Origin: Chthonomonas sp. UBA1950
GTDB lineage: Bacteria > Armatimonadota > Fimbriimonadia > Fimbriimonadales > Fimbriimonadaceae
Reading direction: 5' to 3'
Length of the DNA: 64,000 bases
Assembly: GCA_002336105.1 (NCBI GenBank)
Contig: DDEQ01000044.1
Location: 70,896-134,895, forward strand
Shown in pieces: positions 17,570 through 26,917 of this stretch. A model generated the notes under the pieces. The model saw nothing but the letters and a program-made list of their open reading frames with translations, was not told the DNA's origin and did no database searches. The first letter of the stretch is position 1. Each line of letters opens with the position of its first letter. Position numbers and translations under genes: made by a program.

Positions 17570-18067
17570 GGCTTTGAGCGCTTTCGAGAGTGCGCTTGTC
17601 ATATCCGACGTGTCGATCTTGATCGGGTCAACTTCCCAAGGATCAGTCTCACTGATTCTTTGGAGGATGTCTGGCCAAGTGATCTCAGGAAACCCGGGCA
17701 TATCTCGGACGCGTGATTGCACACGTTGCTGGTGGATCTTGGTCGGGCAGGAGCATTCGATAAAGACTAGTCGTGCTTGATGCTTCTCAGCAAGGGTGCT
17801 CCAAATCTCTCTTGCGGGGCGCACGTAGTTCGATGCATCAATAATGACCGAGACGCCTTGTTTCAAATTCTCATCTGCAAGGTTTTCAGCGACGAGATAA
17901 GCCGCCAATCCACGCTCAAAGTTGGAAGGAATCCCCGCACGGTGCATAGCCGACTCGATAGGATCGACCGAGAAAACTGGCCAACCGATCGTTTTCGCGA
18001 TCAATTCGGCCAACGAACTCTTGCCTGAGCAGGGCAATCCAGCCAATGCTACGAGAGTAATTTGCAT
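17558..18067 (-). CDS. P-loop kinase-like ATPase (AAA_33/zeta-toxin-like fold)
   Basis: This 169-residue protein has Walker A GLPCSGKSS (about 10-18), then VFSVDPIESAMHRAG, where a substrate Asp is expected in the kinase fold, VIIDASNYV (Walker B-like) and a lid with arginines (QQRVQSRVRDMPGFPEI). The layout is that of small-molecule or RNA 5'-kinases of the AAA_33 group, related to zeta toxin and chloramphenicol phosphotransferase. No antitoxin-like partner is next to it. The substrate is unknown. It is divergent from the GH2 gene, with 26 bp between starts. Confidence 0.8.
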   Translation of the reverse strand: MQITLVALAGLPCSGKSSLAELIAKTIGWPVFSVDPIESAMHRAGIPSNFERGLAAYLVAENLADENLKQGVSVIIDASNYVRPAREIWSTLAEKHQARLVFIECSCPTKIHQQRVQSRVRDMPGFPEITWPDILQRISETDPWEVDPIKIDTSDMTSALSKALKALSS

Positions 18068-18093
18068 ATCTTTAATATTGACCGACTGATTTC

Positions 18094-20325
18094 ATGGTAT
18101 TTGTACGGTCTATGGAAGCACGGTTGCTTGAGAACTGGACTCTGAACTACGGCGATGGTCGAAAACCAAAAGTCGTGCAAGTGCCTCACGCCTGGCAACA
18201 GCAGATGCCGGTAGACGACGAGGGGCCAGTAATTTACGAGTGCCGGCTCGACGTTCCAGAAGAACCCTGCAAACTTCGATTTCGCGGGGTCAGTTACCAA
18301 GCCGTCGTGATCATCAACGGCAAACCGGTCTGCGTCCATGAAGGCATTTGGGATGCTTTTGAGGTGTCTCTTATCGACTATCTGGGAGAGATAACGGAGA
18401 TCGCGATCAAAGTTACGAAGAACGGGGGCGAAACATTCCCAGTAAGAGACGTGGCAAGCGGGTTCCTGCCTTATGTCTTCAACACATTTGGCGGAATATT
18501 CGGCGAAGTTGAACTGGTCGAATATAACGCCCCAATAGAGCTTCCTGCCGCAGAGCCTCGTGTAACCGTTGATGGTTCGAAGATTTTTGTAGATGGAGAA
18601 CCCATCTATTTGCGCGGCTTGCTTCATTGGGGTTGGTATCCCGAACTTGGACACACGAACGTTACCGAAAGCGTGATTCGGGACGAGATTCGAGGAGCAA
18701 AAGCTCTCGGGTTTAACCTAGTGAAATTCTGCCTATGGGTTCCTCCTCACCGTTATCTGGAATTGCTCGAAGAAGAAGGGATGCTCGGATGGCTTGAGCT
18801 CCCGCTCTGGGACCCAACTCCAGACGATACGCTCCTAGCCAAGATGGGTCAAGAGATCGAGCGGATTGTCAGACAATATCGCCACCATCGAAGCATCGCG
18901 GTTTGGACGGTTGGATGTGAGCTCTCGACGGCCACGCCGCCGGAATATCGTGCCTATCTACAGCAACTCGTGTCGAATCTGACCGGATGTCCACTCGTGA
19001 AAGACAATTCTGGTGGAGCCGAGATGTACGGCGGCGACCTTAGAGAGTTCGGAACCTTTGACGATTTCCATCCATACTGCGAGCTTCCGTTCTACCCACA
19101 AGTTCTCGATTCGCTCATGACGGGGCCTCGCAAACCGCTCCCTATTCTGCTGGGCGAGTTTAACGATGTTGATACCCACCGAGATCTGCCTGGGCTTGCC
19201 CACGAAATGCCTTACTGGTCTTCGTCGATTCAAGAGCTAAACGCAAAGGGAGTTCGTTGGCAACACGACTTACCGCAGGTGCTTTCAACATCTCCTCTAG
19301 CCAACGACCGACTCAGAAGTCAGTCACTCATGGCTTCTTCGCTCGAAAAAGCTGCTTACATTCGAAAGACTGTGCAAGAGGCAGTCCACTCTAGAAGCGA
19401 GATCGGTGGATTTGTTCTGACCGGTTGGAGAGACACTCCGATTTCTTCATCAGGCGTGTTTGATGATTACGGTTCGGCAAAGTGGCAGGCAAGTGATTTC
19501 GCTTCGTGGAACGCAGACGATTGCCTATTCCTGATTCCAACCCGGCGTCCGCCGTGGGTAGCGGGTGGCAACCGTCCGGGATGGCAGGATTTGTTCAACT
19601 ATTTTGTGGGGCAGGTTTTCATTCGAGTGGGGCTACACACTACTCGTGGTAAGACCGCCGGTCTGACTTGGAGGATTCTGGACCAAAACGGATCAATTGT
19701 CGCTCGCGGGGCAGCACCAAGCCAGTCAGTAGGCGTGCTTGACTCCAAACAGGTTGCCGAAATCGTTTGGCAGTGCAATGAGCCTGGGGCATACAAGCTC
19801 GCCGTTGAGTTTGGGACCGTGGTCAACGAGTGGCCTATTTGGGTTGTTTCAAAGATACAGCCCGAAGTCCGCGTAGTGGATTCCTCAGGCGTTTTCCTCG
19901 GATTGACCTCCACCGAGTCTGGACCTATCATTACCTCTGATCCTTCTGTTGATGGAGATATCGTGGTGTTGGCTGGCGGTGCGACAGTAGCAAAGCCGTT
20001 CTGGAGGGAGGCCGCCTACGAGTTTGTTGATGACGCTTTTTGGGCTGAGGTTCCGTTCGCCGAGCAGTGGTCTAGATTGGCCGCGATTAGCCCTGATCGA
20101 GTGATTGATCCACAATTCTTGGCTAGCCTTCAAGGGGCGGAGGTTCTGATACGGCGAATCGACACGCGAACCTACAAAGAACATGCCGTTTTGGTTCGAC
20201 AGGGTCGAAAGTTCATCACGACGCTAAGGCCATACGGAGGGCTGGGTAATCAACCTGTTGGAGTCAAAAACAATCCGGCTGGCCAAGAATTCTTACGCTC
20301 TTTGATTAAGCTATTGGCTAACTGA
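18094..20325 (+). CDS. Glycoside hydrolase family 2-like enzyme
   Basis: The 743-residue protein has GH2 layout. A jelly-roll domain (about 1-150) contains VPHAWQQQMPVDDEGPVIYE and LRFRGVSYQAVVIINGKPV. A TIM barrel begins DGEPIYLRGLLHWGWYPELG. The acid/base is in AVWTVGCELST (Glu276) and the probable nucleophile in ILLGEFNDV (Glu355). The residue before the acid/base is Cys275 where GH2 enzymes normally have Asn. A C-terminal beta region (about 500-743) follows. There is no signal peptide, so it may act on imported oligosaccharides in the cytoplasm. The start could also be Met7 at 18112. It is convergent with the apionate-lactonase-like operon (8 bp overlap), which suggests a shared sugar pathway. 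Confidence 0.83.
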   Translation: MVFVRSMEARLLENWTLNYGDGRKPKVVQVPHAWQQQMPVDDEGPVIYECRLDVPEEPCKLRFRGVSYQAVVIINGKPVCVHEGIWDAFEVSLIDYLGEITEIAIKVTKNGGETFPVRDVASGFLPYVFNTFGGIFGEVELVEYNAPIELPAAEPRVTVDGSKIFVDGEPIYLRGLLHWGWYPELGHTNVTESVIRDEIRGAKALGFNLVKFCLWVPPHRYLELLEEEGMLGWLELPLWDPTPDDTLLAKMGQEIERIVRQYRHHRSIAVWTVGCELSTATPPEYRAYLQQLVSNLTGCPLVKDNSGGAEMYGGDLREFGTFDDFHPYCELPFYPQVLDSLMTGPRKPLPILLGEFNDVDTHRDLPGLAHEMPYWSSSIQELNAKGVRWQHDLPQVLSTSPLANDRLRSQSLMASSLEKAAYIRKTVQEAVHSRSEIGGFVLTGWRDTPISSSGVFDDYGSAKWQASDFASWNADDCLFLIPTRRPPWVAGGNRPGWQDLFNYFVGQVFIRVGLHTTRGKTAGLTWRILDQNGSIVARGAAPSQSVGVLDSKQVAEIVWQCNEPGAYKLAVEFGTVVNEWPIWVVSKIQPEVRVVDSSGVFLGLTSTESGPIITSDPSVDGDIVVLAGGATVAKPFWREAAYEFVDDAFWAEVPFAEQWSRLAAISPDRVIDPQFLASLQGAEVLIRRIDTRTYKEHAVLVRQGRKFITTLRPYGGLGNQPVGVKNNPAGQEFLRSLIKLLAN

Positions 20326-21985
20326 TCGTAGGCAAATTGAAGTCGATGATGGCAACGGCATAGGGTCCAAGCTGTAATTGTTTGGACCGAATTGGCTGTC
20401 CGGACTGCGCAAGAAAATGAAACGGTTTTGTGCAAGCGTCGGTGACGTTTCGTCCGTCCAGTTCGCGGATAGTTGCGGAAGCCGGCAGCCCACTGAAAGA
20501 AACCCTTGTCTGTTGAGAAGTCGTGTTTGCGATCCAAAGTCGATGGCCATCCTCGTCTCCGACATGAAGAGCGTCAATGCCATTCCCCTTTAGCTTTGGC
20601 GTAAACACTTTGGCACCTAACATTTCAGACAAAGTGGCGAGAACAATGTAAGCAGGACTGACCGATTCCTCGAAAATAAGGGTTTGGTCTGAGAAGTAGG
20701 TTGCCGAGGCAATTCCAGAGCTAAGAAGGGAGGCTAGGCTTGCCACCGTCCACGATGCTGAGATCAGCGATTTCATCTCCGATTTCGAACCCGCTCCGAA
20801 TCGGATCGGGCCAACATGAATATCGCCAAGGCAAAACGTTTGGGCAGTCTGTACACAATCTCGAATCGCAAAAGCGTTATCGTAGATATCCGCAGATCGG
20901 CCCTTTGCGCCGAAGGAGAACGAGAGTCCTTCGCTCGCTATGGTTAGGCGACTCTCGTTGAGAAGTGCAAACTCGTCTCTGCTCCCGAGATGCAGACGAA
21001 CGTTCGGATGCTCGCTTCGAAGAGCTTCGGCTTCAGTGTCATTCCAGGGCGGATATAAAACGATATCGCTGATACCATCTTCGCCCCACTGTAGAAGTTC
21101 GCAATCTGCTGTTTCGTGATCTATCTGTGTGCGCCAAATCTCGAAACCTAACGATTCTGCAAATTTCGACTTCACTTCGTTAAGCGAGTCCGATTGGAGA
21201 ACAGATCCGATTTGAGGGAGGTCGACCGAAGCCTCGGTGCATAGCTCTACATTCTGAATGGCAAACGTGTCGATGATCGGGTCAGCGTCCAGCCAAGTTG
21301 TGACATGGATGGATTGTCGAAACTTCGTTCCTTTCGCGACCTTGTGCGGTTTTGGCATCGATTCGGGACGGGGGTAAACCTTGAAAGAGTTATCACCGAT
21401 CCCACGTTGATCGATCATTTCGAAAGTGTCGCCAACGAACTCAACCTTTACTTCCGCGCCACTTTCAGTTGAATGAGCGATTGCTCGGATGTCGGTAAAC
21501 GGAATGCCGGGAGCAACAAGGTCCGGAAACGTTGATTGACTGTTGCTCCCGTCCGTAGAGCGAACGATGCATCGGCTACCTTGCAGAGAAGAAGGATAAA
21601 GAACGCAAAGCCCGAGCCGGTCTACCTCGAAACTGGAGAGAGCCTCACCTTCAAAAATGTAAGTGATGTTGCCTTCTGGCGTACCGATGACTCGCCCTTG
21701 CCAAAGGATGTCGATGTCCCCTGCCCTGTGCCTTGCGATGAAGGAAACCCGAAAGGCAGAATTTGACTTCTCAACCGAAAAATGGTCAATGAGAGGAGCG
21801 ATCTCGATTCCCTGCGGGGCGATGACAGCTACGAAGATCGCTCGCAACAGTTCTTCTTGACCGAAAAGTGCCTTTTTGAGTTGCCCAGTTTCTGGGTAAA
21901 AGGAAACACGAACAGGTCCGCACATCAGATCAACCGGATCAAGTGATGGAGGATCTTGGCCAAAAACCTGTTCGTTGTGAGTCAT
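20318..21985 (-). CDS. D-apionate lactonase family protein
   Basis: This 555-residue cytoplasmic protein matches, as far as I can recall the family, the D-apionate lactonase ApnL pattern. The matching parts are VRVSFYPETGQLKKALFGQE and LLRAIFVAVIAP near the N-terminus, HRAGDIDILWQGRVIGTPEG (about 110), RLGLCVLYPSS, VAPGIPFTDIRAI, and FVGDTFEMIDQRGIGDNSFK with its conserved Glu-Asp-Gln-Arg stretch. ApnL opens D-apionolactone to D-apionate during catabolism of the plant branched sugar D-apiose. The function here is inferred from family memory. It lies 11 bp downstream of a TIM-barrel isomerase/decarboxylase-like gene on the same strand, a pairing that fits the pathway. Confidence 0.72.
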   Translation of the reverse strand: MTHNEQVFGQDPPSLDPVDLMCGPVRVSFYPETGQLKKALFGQEELLRAIFVAVIAPQGIEIAPLIDHFSVEKSNSAFRVSFIARHRAGDIDILWQGRVIGTPEGNITYIFEGEALSSFEVDRLGLCVLYPSSLQGSRCIVRSTDGSNSQSTFPDLVAPGIPFTDIRAIAHSTESGAEVKVEFVGDTFEMIDQRGIGDNSFKVYPRPESMPKPHKVAKGTKFRQSIHVTTWLDADPIIDTFAIQNVELCTEASVDLPQIGSVLQSDSLNEVKSKFAESLGFEIWRTQIDHETADCELLQWGEDGISDIVLYPPWNDTEAEALRSEHPNVRLHLGSRDEFALLNESRLTIASEGLSFSFGAKGRSADIYDNAFAIRDCVQTAQTFCLGDIHVGPIRFGAGSKSEMKSLISASWTVASLASLLSSGIASATYFSDQTLIFEESVSPAYIVLATLSEMLGAKVFTPKLKGNGIDALHVGDEDGHRLWIANTTSQQTRVSFSGLPASATIRELDGRNVTDACTKPFHFLAQSGQPIRSKQLQLGPYAVAIIDFNLPTIS

Positions 21986-21996
21986 CGGATTTTTCG

Positions 21997-22779
21997 TTAG
22001 TAACCGAGCGATTTCAGATAATTGCGGCTACTGGCAAGGCAATCAAATGGGTCTCGATAGCACTCGTCTTGCTCAACAACAAACCACTCGACGCCAGCTG
22101 AGTCGCCACAGGTTAAGATACGAGGCCAATCGAGGTTTCCTTCGCCGACCGGAGCCATGATCGGCTGCCCTTTTATATCAACTTGCATATCTTTGAGATG
22201 AATGACTGGTACTCGGCCCGAACATCGAAGGAGCAAACGAGCTGGATCTAGCCCGGCATGGGAAACCCAATAGGTGTCGACTTCCAGCATGAGGTCGCTA
22301 CTAGCCTCTTCAACCACGATCTCGTAACAAGGTTTTCCGGTCTCGGCGTCCAAAACCCATTCGTGCGAGTGATTGTGATATCCAAACCTAATCTTCTTTG
22401 ATTTGAGAGTATCGATAATGGGTTTGGACTCTTGAATAAATCGCCTGTAGGACGCGGCTTCGTTTGGGCGATCCCACAATCCACCGATCGCCGTATAGTC
22501 ACAACCTAAGGTCTGGTGTGTTTCTATCTCGGTGTTTAGATCTTTTTGTAGTGCATCCAAACCTCGGTGGGTTGCGCAGCAAATGAGACCAAATTCGTCG
22601 AGCCATTCGCGGGCAGTTTTGGCGTCGACTTCAGGATTTTCGCCATTCATACAACCGACTGCTGATAGTTGAACACCGGCATAACCGATCTCTGCGCACC
22701 TCTTGAGGGCATCTCGAAAACCTTCAGCGGTTGTCGTAAAGTCGCGGAGTGTATAGAATTGAGCAGCTATCCGTCCCAT
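21997..22779 (-). CDS. Sugar-phosphate isomerase/epimerase-like TIM barrel (AP endonuclease 2 family)
   Basis: The 260-residue protein has the xylose-isomerase-like barrel: RIAAQFYTLRDFTTTAEGFR (strand 1), EIGYAGVQLSAVG, then metal-site residues in IRFGYHNHSHEWV, LMLEVDTYWVSHAG and VPVIHLKDMQ, ending VEWFVVEQDECYRDPFDCLA. A divalent metal enzyme acting on a ketose or oxo-acid is expected. Because it precedes an ApnL-family gene by 11 bp, a role like the 3-oxo-isoapionate decarboxylase OiaC, which has this fold, is possible, but general inositol or sugar isomerases look the same. It is divergent from the solute-binding lipoprotein (33 bp between starts). Confidence 0.82.
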   Translation of the reverse strand: MGRIAAQFYTLRDFTTTAEGFRDALKRCAEIGYAGVQLSAVGCMNGENPEVDAKTAREWLDEFGLICCATHRGLDALQKDLNTEIETHQTLGCDYTAIGGLWDRPNEAASYRRFIQESKPIIDTLKSKKIRFGYHNHSHEWVLDAETGKPCYEIVVEEASSDLMLEVDTYWVSHAGLDPARLLLRCSGRVPVIHLKDMQVDIKGQPIMAPVGEGNLDWPRILTCGDSAGVEWFVVEQDECYRDPFDCLASSRNYLKSLGY

Positions 22780-22812
22780 GTTGTTCTTGGTTTACCTACA
22801 ATTTCCGCTAAG

Positions 22813-24399
22813 ATGTACTGCATCTTGACGCGAACTCTTATACTTGGCATCGCTGTTTTAAGCTTGGTTGGCTGTGGAAAGGGATTTTCGAGCCGAACAA
22901 GCAGTCAGTCAACAGACACGCTTCGAATTGCTCTTGGCAGTAACATCACGACTCTCGATCCTGGCAAGGTTCAGGACATCGATTACATCGATCTTTTGGG
23001 CAACGTCTTTGAAGGACTCGTTCGCTATGACGAGAACAACAAGATCGTAGGACAGTTAGCCGAAAAATGGGATGTGAAGGATGGCGGCAAGACTTATGTC
23101 TTCCACCTCAAAAACGCTCAGTTTCACAACGGAGCCAAATTGACCGCTGATGATGTCAAATGGACCTTTGAAAGAAACCTGGCTGAAGCTTTCGGTTCGC
23201 CAACCGCTCCAAACTACCTTGATGACATTGTCGGTGCTTCGGAGGTGGTTCATGGAAAGTCCGAAACGCTCTCGGGAATCACGGTCGTCGATCCGACAAC
23301 CTTGGAAATCCATTTGGTTGCCCCCAAACCTTACTTCCTCGGAAAACTGACTTATCCCTGCGCCTTTATTCTCAGCAAAGTTTCAGGAAAGAATCCGATT
23401 ACATCGAAAGAGCAGGCAATTGGAACGGGGCCTTTTGCTTTTTCGACCATTCAACCCGGACAGGAGATTGACTTGGTTGCCAATGGCAATTACTACCTTG
23501 GAAAACCGAAGGTCGCAAAAATCGCCCGTCCCATTATTCTGGATGCGGCAACGCGACTGAACCAGTTCAAGTCAGGTTCGCTGGACATGCTGACGATCCA
23601 ACGCCAAGATTTGCCATCCATTCAAAAAGACCCTGTTCTTTCGAAGCAATTGCAGATTTTACAGAGGCCGGCTGTGTACTACTTTGCACTCCAGGAGAAG
23701 AACTACCCTCCGTTCAAGAACGAGAAAGTGCGACTTGCCTTTTTGATGGCGATTGACCGAAACAACATAGCAACGAACTTACTCGGTGGCTACCCGCCTG
23801 CAGGAGGTTTTGTGGCTCCAGGCGTTTTGGGGTATCGGCCAGATTATAAGGGAGTCGCTTATGACCCGACTAAGGCAAAAACGTTACTCGCGGAAGCAGG
23901 ATTCCCTGGTGGAAAAGGGTTGCCCCCTCTAGAACTGTCGTTCCGGGCACAATCTGTCGATTCGGCAAGAGCATCCGAAGGAGCGGCGATCGACCTTGAG
24001 AAGAATCTCGGTATCAAGGTGTCACTACGCGACTACGAATGGGGCGCCTTACTGGACAAGCGCAACAAGAACCAACTTCAAATGTTCTTCCAATCTTGGT
24101 ATGCCGATTATCTCGACCCACAGAATTTCCTTTCCATGCTTGTAACTTCTCAGTCACGAATGAACCACGATGGCTTCGCTGATCGTTTGTTTGATGATCT
24201 CTGCGCGCGGGCAGACGTTGAGCAGGACGAGGCAAAACGTATTCAACTGTATCAACAAGCTGAGGATCGATTAATGTCGGTTGCAGAACGAATCCCGATT
24301 TACTATCAAACTGATCCGATTTTGGTTAGCTCGAGAGTTTCTGGAATAAAGTTCAACGCATTGGGAAGCCTGCCGCTCACGAATGTTTCGGTTCATTAG
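22813..24399 (+). CDS. Family 5 extracellular solute-binding lipoprotein (DppA/OppA-like)
   Basis: I start it at ATG 22813, which gives MYCILTRTLILGIAVLSLVG then Cys21, a good lipoprotein signal. The longer frame from 22669 runs through the divergent isomerase gene. Family 5 motifs are clear: TLRIALGSNITTLDPGKVQD, DLLGNVFEGLVRYDENNKIV, WKFELRKNVKFHNG-like FHLKNAQFHNGAKLTADDVK, and ATRLNQFKSGSLDMLTIQ. At 529 residues it is full length. It binds peptides or oligosaccharides for an ABC importer. No permease lies next to it; the ATPase at 1395-2372 is of the matching type but 20 kb away. Confidence 0.92.
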   Translation: MYCILTRTLILGIAVLSLVGCGKGFSSRTSSQSTDTLRIALGSNITTLDPGKVQDIDYIDLLGNVFEGLVRYDENNKIVGQLAEKWDVKDGGKTYVFHLKNAQFHNGAKLTADDVKWTFERNLAEAFGSPTAPNYLDDIVGASEVVHGKSETLSGITVVDPTTLEIHLVAPKPYFLGKLTYPCAFILSKVSGKNPITSKEQAIGTGPFAFSTIQPGQEIDLVANGNYYLGKPKVAKIARPIILDAATRLNQFKSGSLDMLTIQRQDLPSIQKDPVLSKQLQILQRPAVYYFALQEKNYPPFKNEKVRLAFLMAIDRNNIATNLLGGYPPAGGFVAPGVLGYRPDYKGVAYDPTKAKTLLAEAGFPGGKGLPPLELSFRAQSVDSARASEGAAIDLEKNLGIKVSLRDYEWGALLDKRNKNQLQMFFQSWYADYLDPQNFLSMLVTSQSRMNHDGFADRLFDDLCARADVEQDEAKRIQLYQQAEDRLMSVAERIPIYYQTDPILVSSRVSGIKFNALGSLPLTNVSVH

Positions 24400-24418
24400 G
24401 CGTCTGTTGATTAACAAA

Positions 24419-24456
24419 TAGCGACATTTCGGCAGGGTTTTACTGGAATGTCGCTA
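24419..24456 (+). repeat. Inverted repeat between the binding-protein and phosphoesterase genes
   Basis: The arms TAGCGACATT (24419-24428) and AATGTCGCTA (24447-24456) form a perfect 10-bp stem with an 18-nt loop. No T run follows, so it is not a standard terminator. It ends 14 bp before the next start codon and could modulate translation or act as an attenuator. Confidence 0.5.
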
Positions 24457-24469
24457 AAATAGCCTCGTG

Positions 24470-26848
24470 ATGAGAGAAGGTCAAAAGGTTGCGCTCGGTG
24501 TGTTGGGTGTGGCGATGATTGCGATCGGCGCAAGTGCCGCCTATCGGCAAACCATCCTGCCCAACGTAGTCGGAACAGATGGAAGCACGATGTTGCCGAA
24601 CGGTTGGCGAATCGCACCTGTCGGCAAGATCTTAGCCCTCCCCGGCGATATGCCAACAAAAATGGCATGGAGTGCTGATGGAAAAACCCTTTACGTGCTT
24701 ACGAGCGGTTGGCACAATCAAGGGATTGATGTCATTGATCCCAACACCTTCGAACTCAAACAGACCGTTGAGCTTGGCAACACCTTCGCCGGAATCGCTC
24801 AGGTCAACGATTCCATTTACGTAGCGGGCGGCCTAAAACCAGTTCGAACAGTTAGCGTGAAAGACGGCGTTCTGGAAAAGTCTGATCCGCTCGAACTGGA
24901 GCTACAGAAAGGGGCTTGGACGACGGGTCTCGCTAGCGTGAATGATCGATTGTACGTACTTGACGAGAATCACGCTGGGATCTTTCTTGTCGATCTCGCC
25001 ACCAAGAAAATCTTGACGGAAGGTAAGACGGGTTACCATCCGTACGGTGTTTTCCCGAGCAATTCAGGTTCAGAAATTGCGGTGTCGAACTGGGGTGATG
25101 AGTCCGTTTCATTCCTAGATCCTCTCACTTTGCTAGAGAAGTCCCGAATCAAAGTCGGCAGTCATCCCAACGAGATGGTTTGGGCAAAAGATGGACGATT
25201 ATTCGTGGTTTGTTCAGGGGATAACACTGTTCAGGTCATCCAACACGGCAAAGTCGTCGAGCGAGTCAAGACCAGTCTGGATCCGAAGGATCGTGTAGGC
25301 AGCACGCCGATTGCGATTGCACTTTCGCCAGACCAGAAGACGCTTTATGTTGCCAATGCGGACAATAACGATGTCGCCGTGATTGATGTCAGCGAGAAAG
25401 AGTCCGAAGTCAAAGGATTCATACCGACTGGCTGGTATCCCAGCGCACTGACGGTATCTCCCGATGGAAAGCAGTTGTATATCGCGACCGGAAAGGGCAT
25501 GAAGTTCAGCCCGAACGCAGAGAAGCAGCCTCTAATCACGGGTAAGCCGAAGTATAAGTACATCCCATCGCTTTTGCAGGGGCATGTGGCATCGATTCCG
25601 GTTCCAACCGAAGCGGAACTAGCCAAATATACCAAGCAGGTACTGGCGAATGTGCCTAATAGACAGGTTCTGCTAAGTGCTTCAGACAAAAAGAAGATTG
25701 ACGAGACTCTGAAGAAAATCAAGCATGTGGTGTACATCATCCGTGAAAACCGAACCTATGATCAGGTGTTTGGAGATATGTCGCGCGGCAACAATGAACC
25801 AAGTTTGGTGATGTTTGGCGAGGAAGTAACGCCGAACGCTCATGCGCTTGCGTCGACGTTTGTCCAATTGGATAACACGTACTGCAACGGAGAAGTGAGT
25901 GAAGATGGGCACCAATGGTGCAATGCGGCATATGCCACAGACTTCACCGAGAAAGCTTGGATCAGTAGTTATTCCGGTCGCGAAGAACCCAATGGAGACA
26001 CCAGATTGACTGCTTCTCCGGCTGGATACCTTTGGGATGTGTGCGAGAAAGCCAAGAAGTCTTACTATAGCTACGGGGAGTTCGCTTCATTCAAATCTAG
26101 TCCAACAACTGTTCCCACCTACACGGGAACGCCTGGGTTAGAAGGCCATGCGAGCCTAGAATGGACGAAGTTCAATCGGACCAAAGATGACGGTCGAGAT
26201 CACCAAAAGATCGATGTGTTCATCGATGATTTGAAGAAGGCTGAGAAGACTGGCAAGTGGTACGACTACATGGTCATGTCGCTTGGGGAGGACCATACGA
26301 GCGGCTTGAAGGCAGGACTCTTCACACCGCGAGCTTGTGTTGCCAGCAACGACTTTGCGCTAGGAAAACTGGTCGATGCAGTATCTCATTCGAAGTTCTG
26401 GAAGGATACAGCAATCTTTGTCATCGAGGATGATGCTCAGAATGGGCCAGACCATGTGGATGCGCACAGAACGGTTGCTTTGGTGATTTCGCCTTATACG
26501 GTACGTGGAGTCTTGGACAGCACGTTCTACACAACCTCATCGATGGTTCGAACAATGGAGCTGATTCTCGGATTGTCGCCGATGACGCAGTATGACGAGC
26601 ACGCGACTCCGATGCTGGCTACTTTTGCGACCAAACCAGATTTCACCCCGTTCACCTGTCTTCCGCCGAAAATCGACATCACAACGCGAAATCCGCAGAA
26701 GGGGGCGTTGGTTGAACTTTCGAACAAACTGGATTGGAGCGAGTTTGATAAAGCAGACCCCGACACGCTGAACTATATTCTGTGGAAATCGCTTAAGCCC
26801 GGTCAAGCAATGCCAGCTCCTGTACGCCGTGCTCGATTAGGACGCTGA
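24470..26848 (+). CDS. YncE-like beta-propeller fused to a phosphoesterase (alkaline phosphatase-like) domain
   Basis: The protein (about 792 residues) has an N-terminal hydrophobic anchor or signal (KVALGVLGVAMIAIGASAAY). A seven-bladed YVTN/YncE-type propeller covers about 50-380 (WSADGKTLYVLTSG; LSPDQKTLYVANADNNDVAV; VSPDGKQLYIATGKG). A phosphoesterase domain covers about 415-770: IKHVVYIIRENRTYDQVFGD carries the metal-binding Glu/Asn and nucleophile region of the phospholipase C/AcpA family, and DTAIFVIEDDAQNGPDHVDA and HRTVALVISPYT carry later metal ligands. It should cleave phosphomonoesters or diesters outside the cytoplasm. GTG 24467 is an alternative start one codon earlier. Confidence 0.88.
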   Translation: MREGQKVALGVLGVAMIAIGASAAYRQTILPNVVGTDGSTMLPNGWRIAPVGKILALPGDMPTKMAWSADGKTLYVLTSGWHNQGIDVIDPNTFELKQTVELGNTFAGIAQVNDSIYVAGGLKPVRTVSVKDGVLEKSDPLELELQKGAWTTGLASVNDRLYVLDENHAGIFLVDLATKKILTEGKTGYHPYGVFPSNSGSEIAVSNWGDESVSFLDPLTLLEKSRIKVGSHPNEMVWAKDGRLFVVCSGDNTVQVIQHGKVVERVKTSLDPKDRVGSTPIAIALSPDQKTLYVANADNNDVAVIDVSEKESEVKGFIPTGWYPSALTVSPDGKQLYIATGKGMKFSPNAEKQPLITGKPKYKYIPSLLQGHVASIPVPTEAELAKYTKQVLANVPNRQVLLSASDKKKIDETLKKIKHVVYIIRENRTYDQVFGDMSRGNNEPSLVMFGEEVTPNAHALASTFVQLDNTYCNGEVSEDGHQWCNAAYATDFTEKAWISSYSGREEPNGDTRLTASPAGYLWDVCEKAKKSYYSYGEFASFKSSPTTVPTYTGTPGLEGHASLEWTKFNRTKDDGRDHQKIDVFIDDLKKAEKTGKWYDYMVMSLGEDHTSGLKAGLFTPRACVASNDFALGKLVDAVSHSKFWKDTAIFVIEDDAQNGPDHVDAHRTVALVISPYTVRGVLDSTFYTTSSMVRTMELILGLSPMTQYDEHATPMLATFATKPDFTPFTCLPPKIDITTRNPQKGALVELSNKLDWSEFDKADPDTLNYILWKSLKPGQAMPAPVRRARLGR

Positions 26849-26859
26849 TCTAGATTGGC

Positions 26860-26891
26860 GAGTGCCACCGACTTGGTCGATGGCACTCTTT
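26860..26891 (+). terminator. Terminator-like hairpin between convergent genes
   Basis: GAGTGCCA (26860-26867) pairs with TGGCACTC (26881-26888). An inner stem CGAC/GTCG with a TTG loop extends it, and CTTTG follows. It lies 12 bp after the phosphoesterase stop and ahead of the convergent chemoreceptor gene, so it probably ends the rightward transcript. Confidence 0.65.
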
Positions 26892-26917
26892 GCTTGAGGG
26901 TTGGAGGGGAGCTTAGA

